64,000 nt of DNA from Klebsormidium nitens (taxonomy: Eukaryota > Streptophyta > Klebsormidiophyceae > Klebsormidiales > Klebsormidiaceae): assembly GCA_000708835.1 (NCBI GenBank), contig DF237150.1, forward strand, positions 84,685 through 148,684, in the 5' to 3' direction. Each line of letters starts with the position of its first letter. Position 1 is the first letter of the stretch. The notes under the pieces were generated by a model. It was not told the origin of the DNA and did no database searches. It saw nothing but the letters and a program-made list of their open reading frames with translations. Both the position numbers and the translations under genes were made by a program. Positions 63,188 to 64,000 of the stretch are shown piece by piece.

Positions 63188-64000
63188 GGCTCATGGTATT
63201 CTGCAGTTTTGAATTGTTCTCAACAGTCTATTTTCAATAAGCGTGTGCAAGCGAATCGTACTATAGCACGGTCTGTACTAATAAGAACTTGATGGTGCCT
63301 CGAAGGTGGCGGCAGCTATCTGAGTGTCGTTTGGCATTTGGACAAATGTTTGCCCGTGGTCACTTAACCGGCGCGCTGCACAATCAACCTGATTTCAAGC
63401 AAGAGCTTGCGAGTTCGACTCGATGGGCACGCACACCTCAAAGAGTTGGAGTTGGAGGAGCGGCCGTATGACCGCCGCTTAAGGTATGTCAAGCTTATTA
63501 TGATTCGCACTGACGACTTTGTGCATGATTGTTTGAAACATTACTGTGTCCGATAATCGATCGAACAAAATGTCCATGTCCTCGTGTGCATGCCCGCAGC
63601 TACATTGGATTGTTGCAGATTGCGTCGGATTCGAGTCGTCGATGGCAGGCTACATGTGCAATGATTCGTATGCAACGCCAACTTTATGATAATGACGATG
63701 TTTGACGTCGCGTGCAATCAGTGCATAATTTGCTACTTTCATTGAATGATCAAGTGGTGCAGTTGATCAATCTATTTGCAAACAGGCTGCAGATCATGTA
63801 CGTAACAGAGTGCAATATGTATATGCATCGATCATCCTCTGAAGTGGCTGCGCTAGCGCGCGGGCCCATGTCATTTACGCGTCTGGTCATGTCAATGCTG
63901 TCGTGCCGCTAGGCGTCGCTGCCATGCAGCCTCGTACGACCGTAGCAATGCAAGCAAAACGGATTCTCTAAAGAACGCAACGACTGTATGTCACTAAGAG
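63188..64000. other. 3' flank, no gene seen
   Basis: This holds the 3' flank of the plastid protein gene and then AT-richer sequence with CAT/ATG-rich patches. Small open frames (for example 63289-63471 and 63712-63912 +) are unsupported. Confidence 0.4.

Overview
This window looks like nuclear DNA from a green plant lineage, most likely a streptophyte (charophyte) alga. That is an inference from gene content. It carries intron-rich eukaryotic genes for HCF244, a VAR2/FtsH2-type thylakoid protease, an isoprenylcysteine methylesterase and a cytosolic UDP-glucuronate decarboxylase. It also has a canonical nuclear tRNA-Glu(CTC), GT-AG introns of about 0.2-1.6 kb, and one run of 403 N inside a scaffold. 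Exon models below were built by hand from splice motifs, reading phase and family conservation. For the five well-modelled genes every exon junction keeps phase.

Layout. (1) 0-7 kb: two tandem MYND zinc-finger genes on the + strand, the first represented here only by its last exon, with a small hypothetical membrane-protein ORF between them. (2) 8.4-19.5 kb: HCF244 (-, 9 exons, 415 aa) and FtsH2/VAR2 (+, 8 exons, 704 aa), head to head across 789 bp. One acts in synthesis/assembly of photosystem II protein D1, the other in its removal. (3) 20.7 kb: tRNA-Glu. (4) 21.0-27.3 kb: isoprenylcysteine methylesterase-like alpha/beta hydrolase (+, 10 exons, 459 aa), with a tRNA-like pol III-type unit in its last intron. 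(5) 28.9-30.4 kb: small NTF2/SnoaL-like protein (+, 3 exons). (6) 32.3-47.3 kb: very large membrane protein (-, about 12 exons, near 2,770 aa, with a sequence gap) made of a signal segment, a long Pro/Ser/Thr stalk, Ig-like modules and a multi-helix membrane region. (7) 48.3-49.6 kb: F-box/LRR-type gene with two frameshifts. (8) 51.4-56.5 kb: UDP-glucuronate decarboxylase (-, 9 exons, 349 aa). (9) 57.3-63.2 kb: plastid-targeted acidic single-pass membrane protein of unknown function (+, 6 exons, 506 aa), divergent from the decarboxylase.

Most unusual signal. Several introns in at least four unrelated genes contain decayed copies of the start of the exon that follows them, usually with the polypyrimidine/AG acceptor. 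Spacing is often about 125-148 bp. The clearest case is intron 2 of the gene at 57-63 kb. There about eight copies of the exon 3 start lie in tandem at a near-constant ~125 bp step and become more degraded with distance from the real exon. The nearest copy matches 54 of 56 bases. Similar ghosts occur in HCF244, the decarboxylase, the giant membrane protein and possibly the methylesterase. I read this as intron growth by repeated tandem duplication across 3' splice sites, which also leaves a ladder of decoy acceptors.

Intergenic stretches hold little that I can support beyond short tandem repeats and one G-quadruplex motif.
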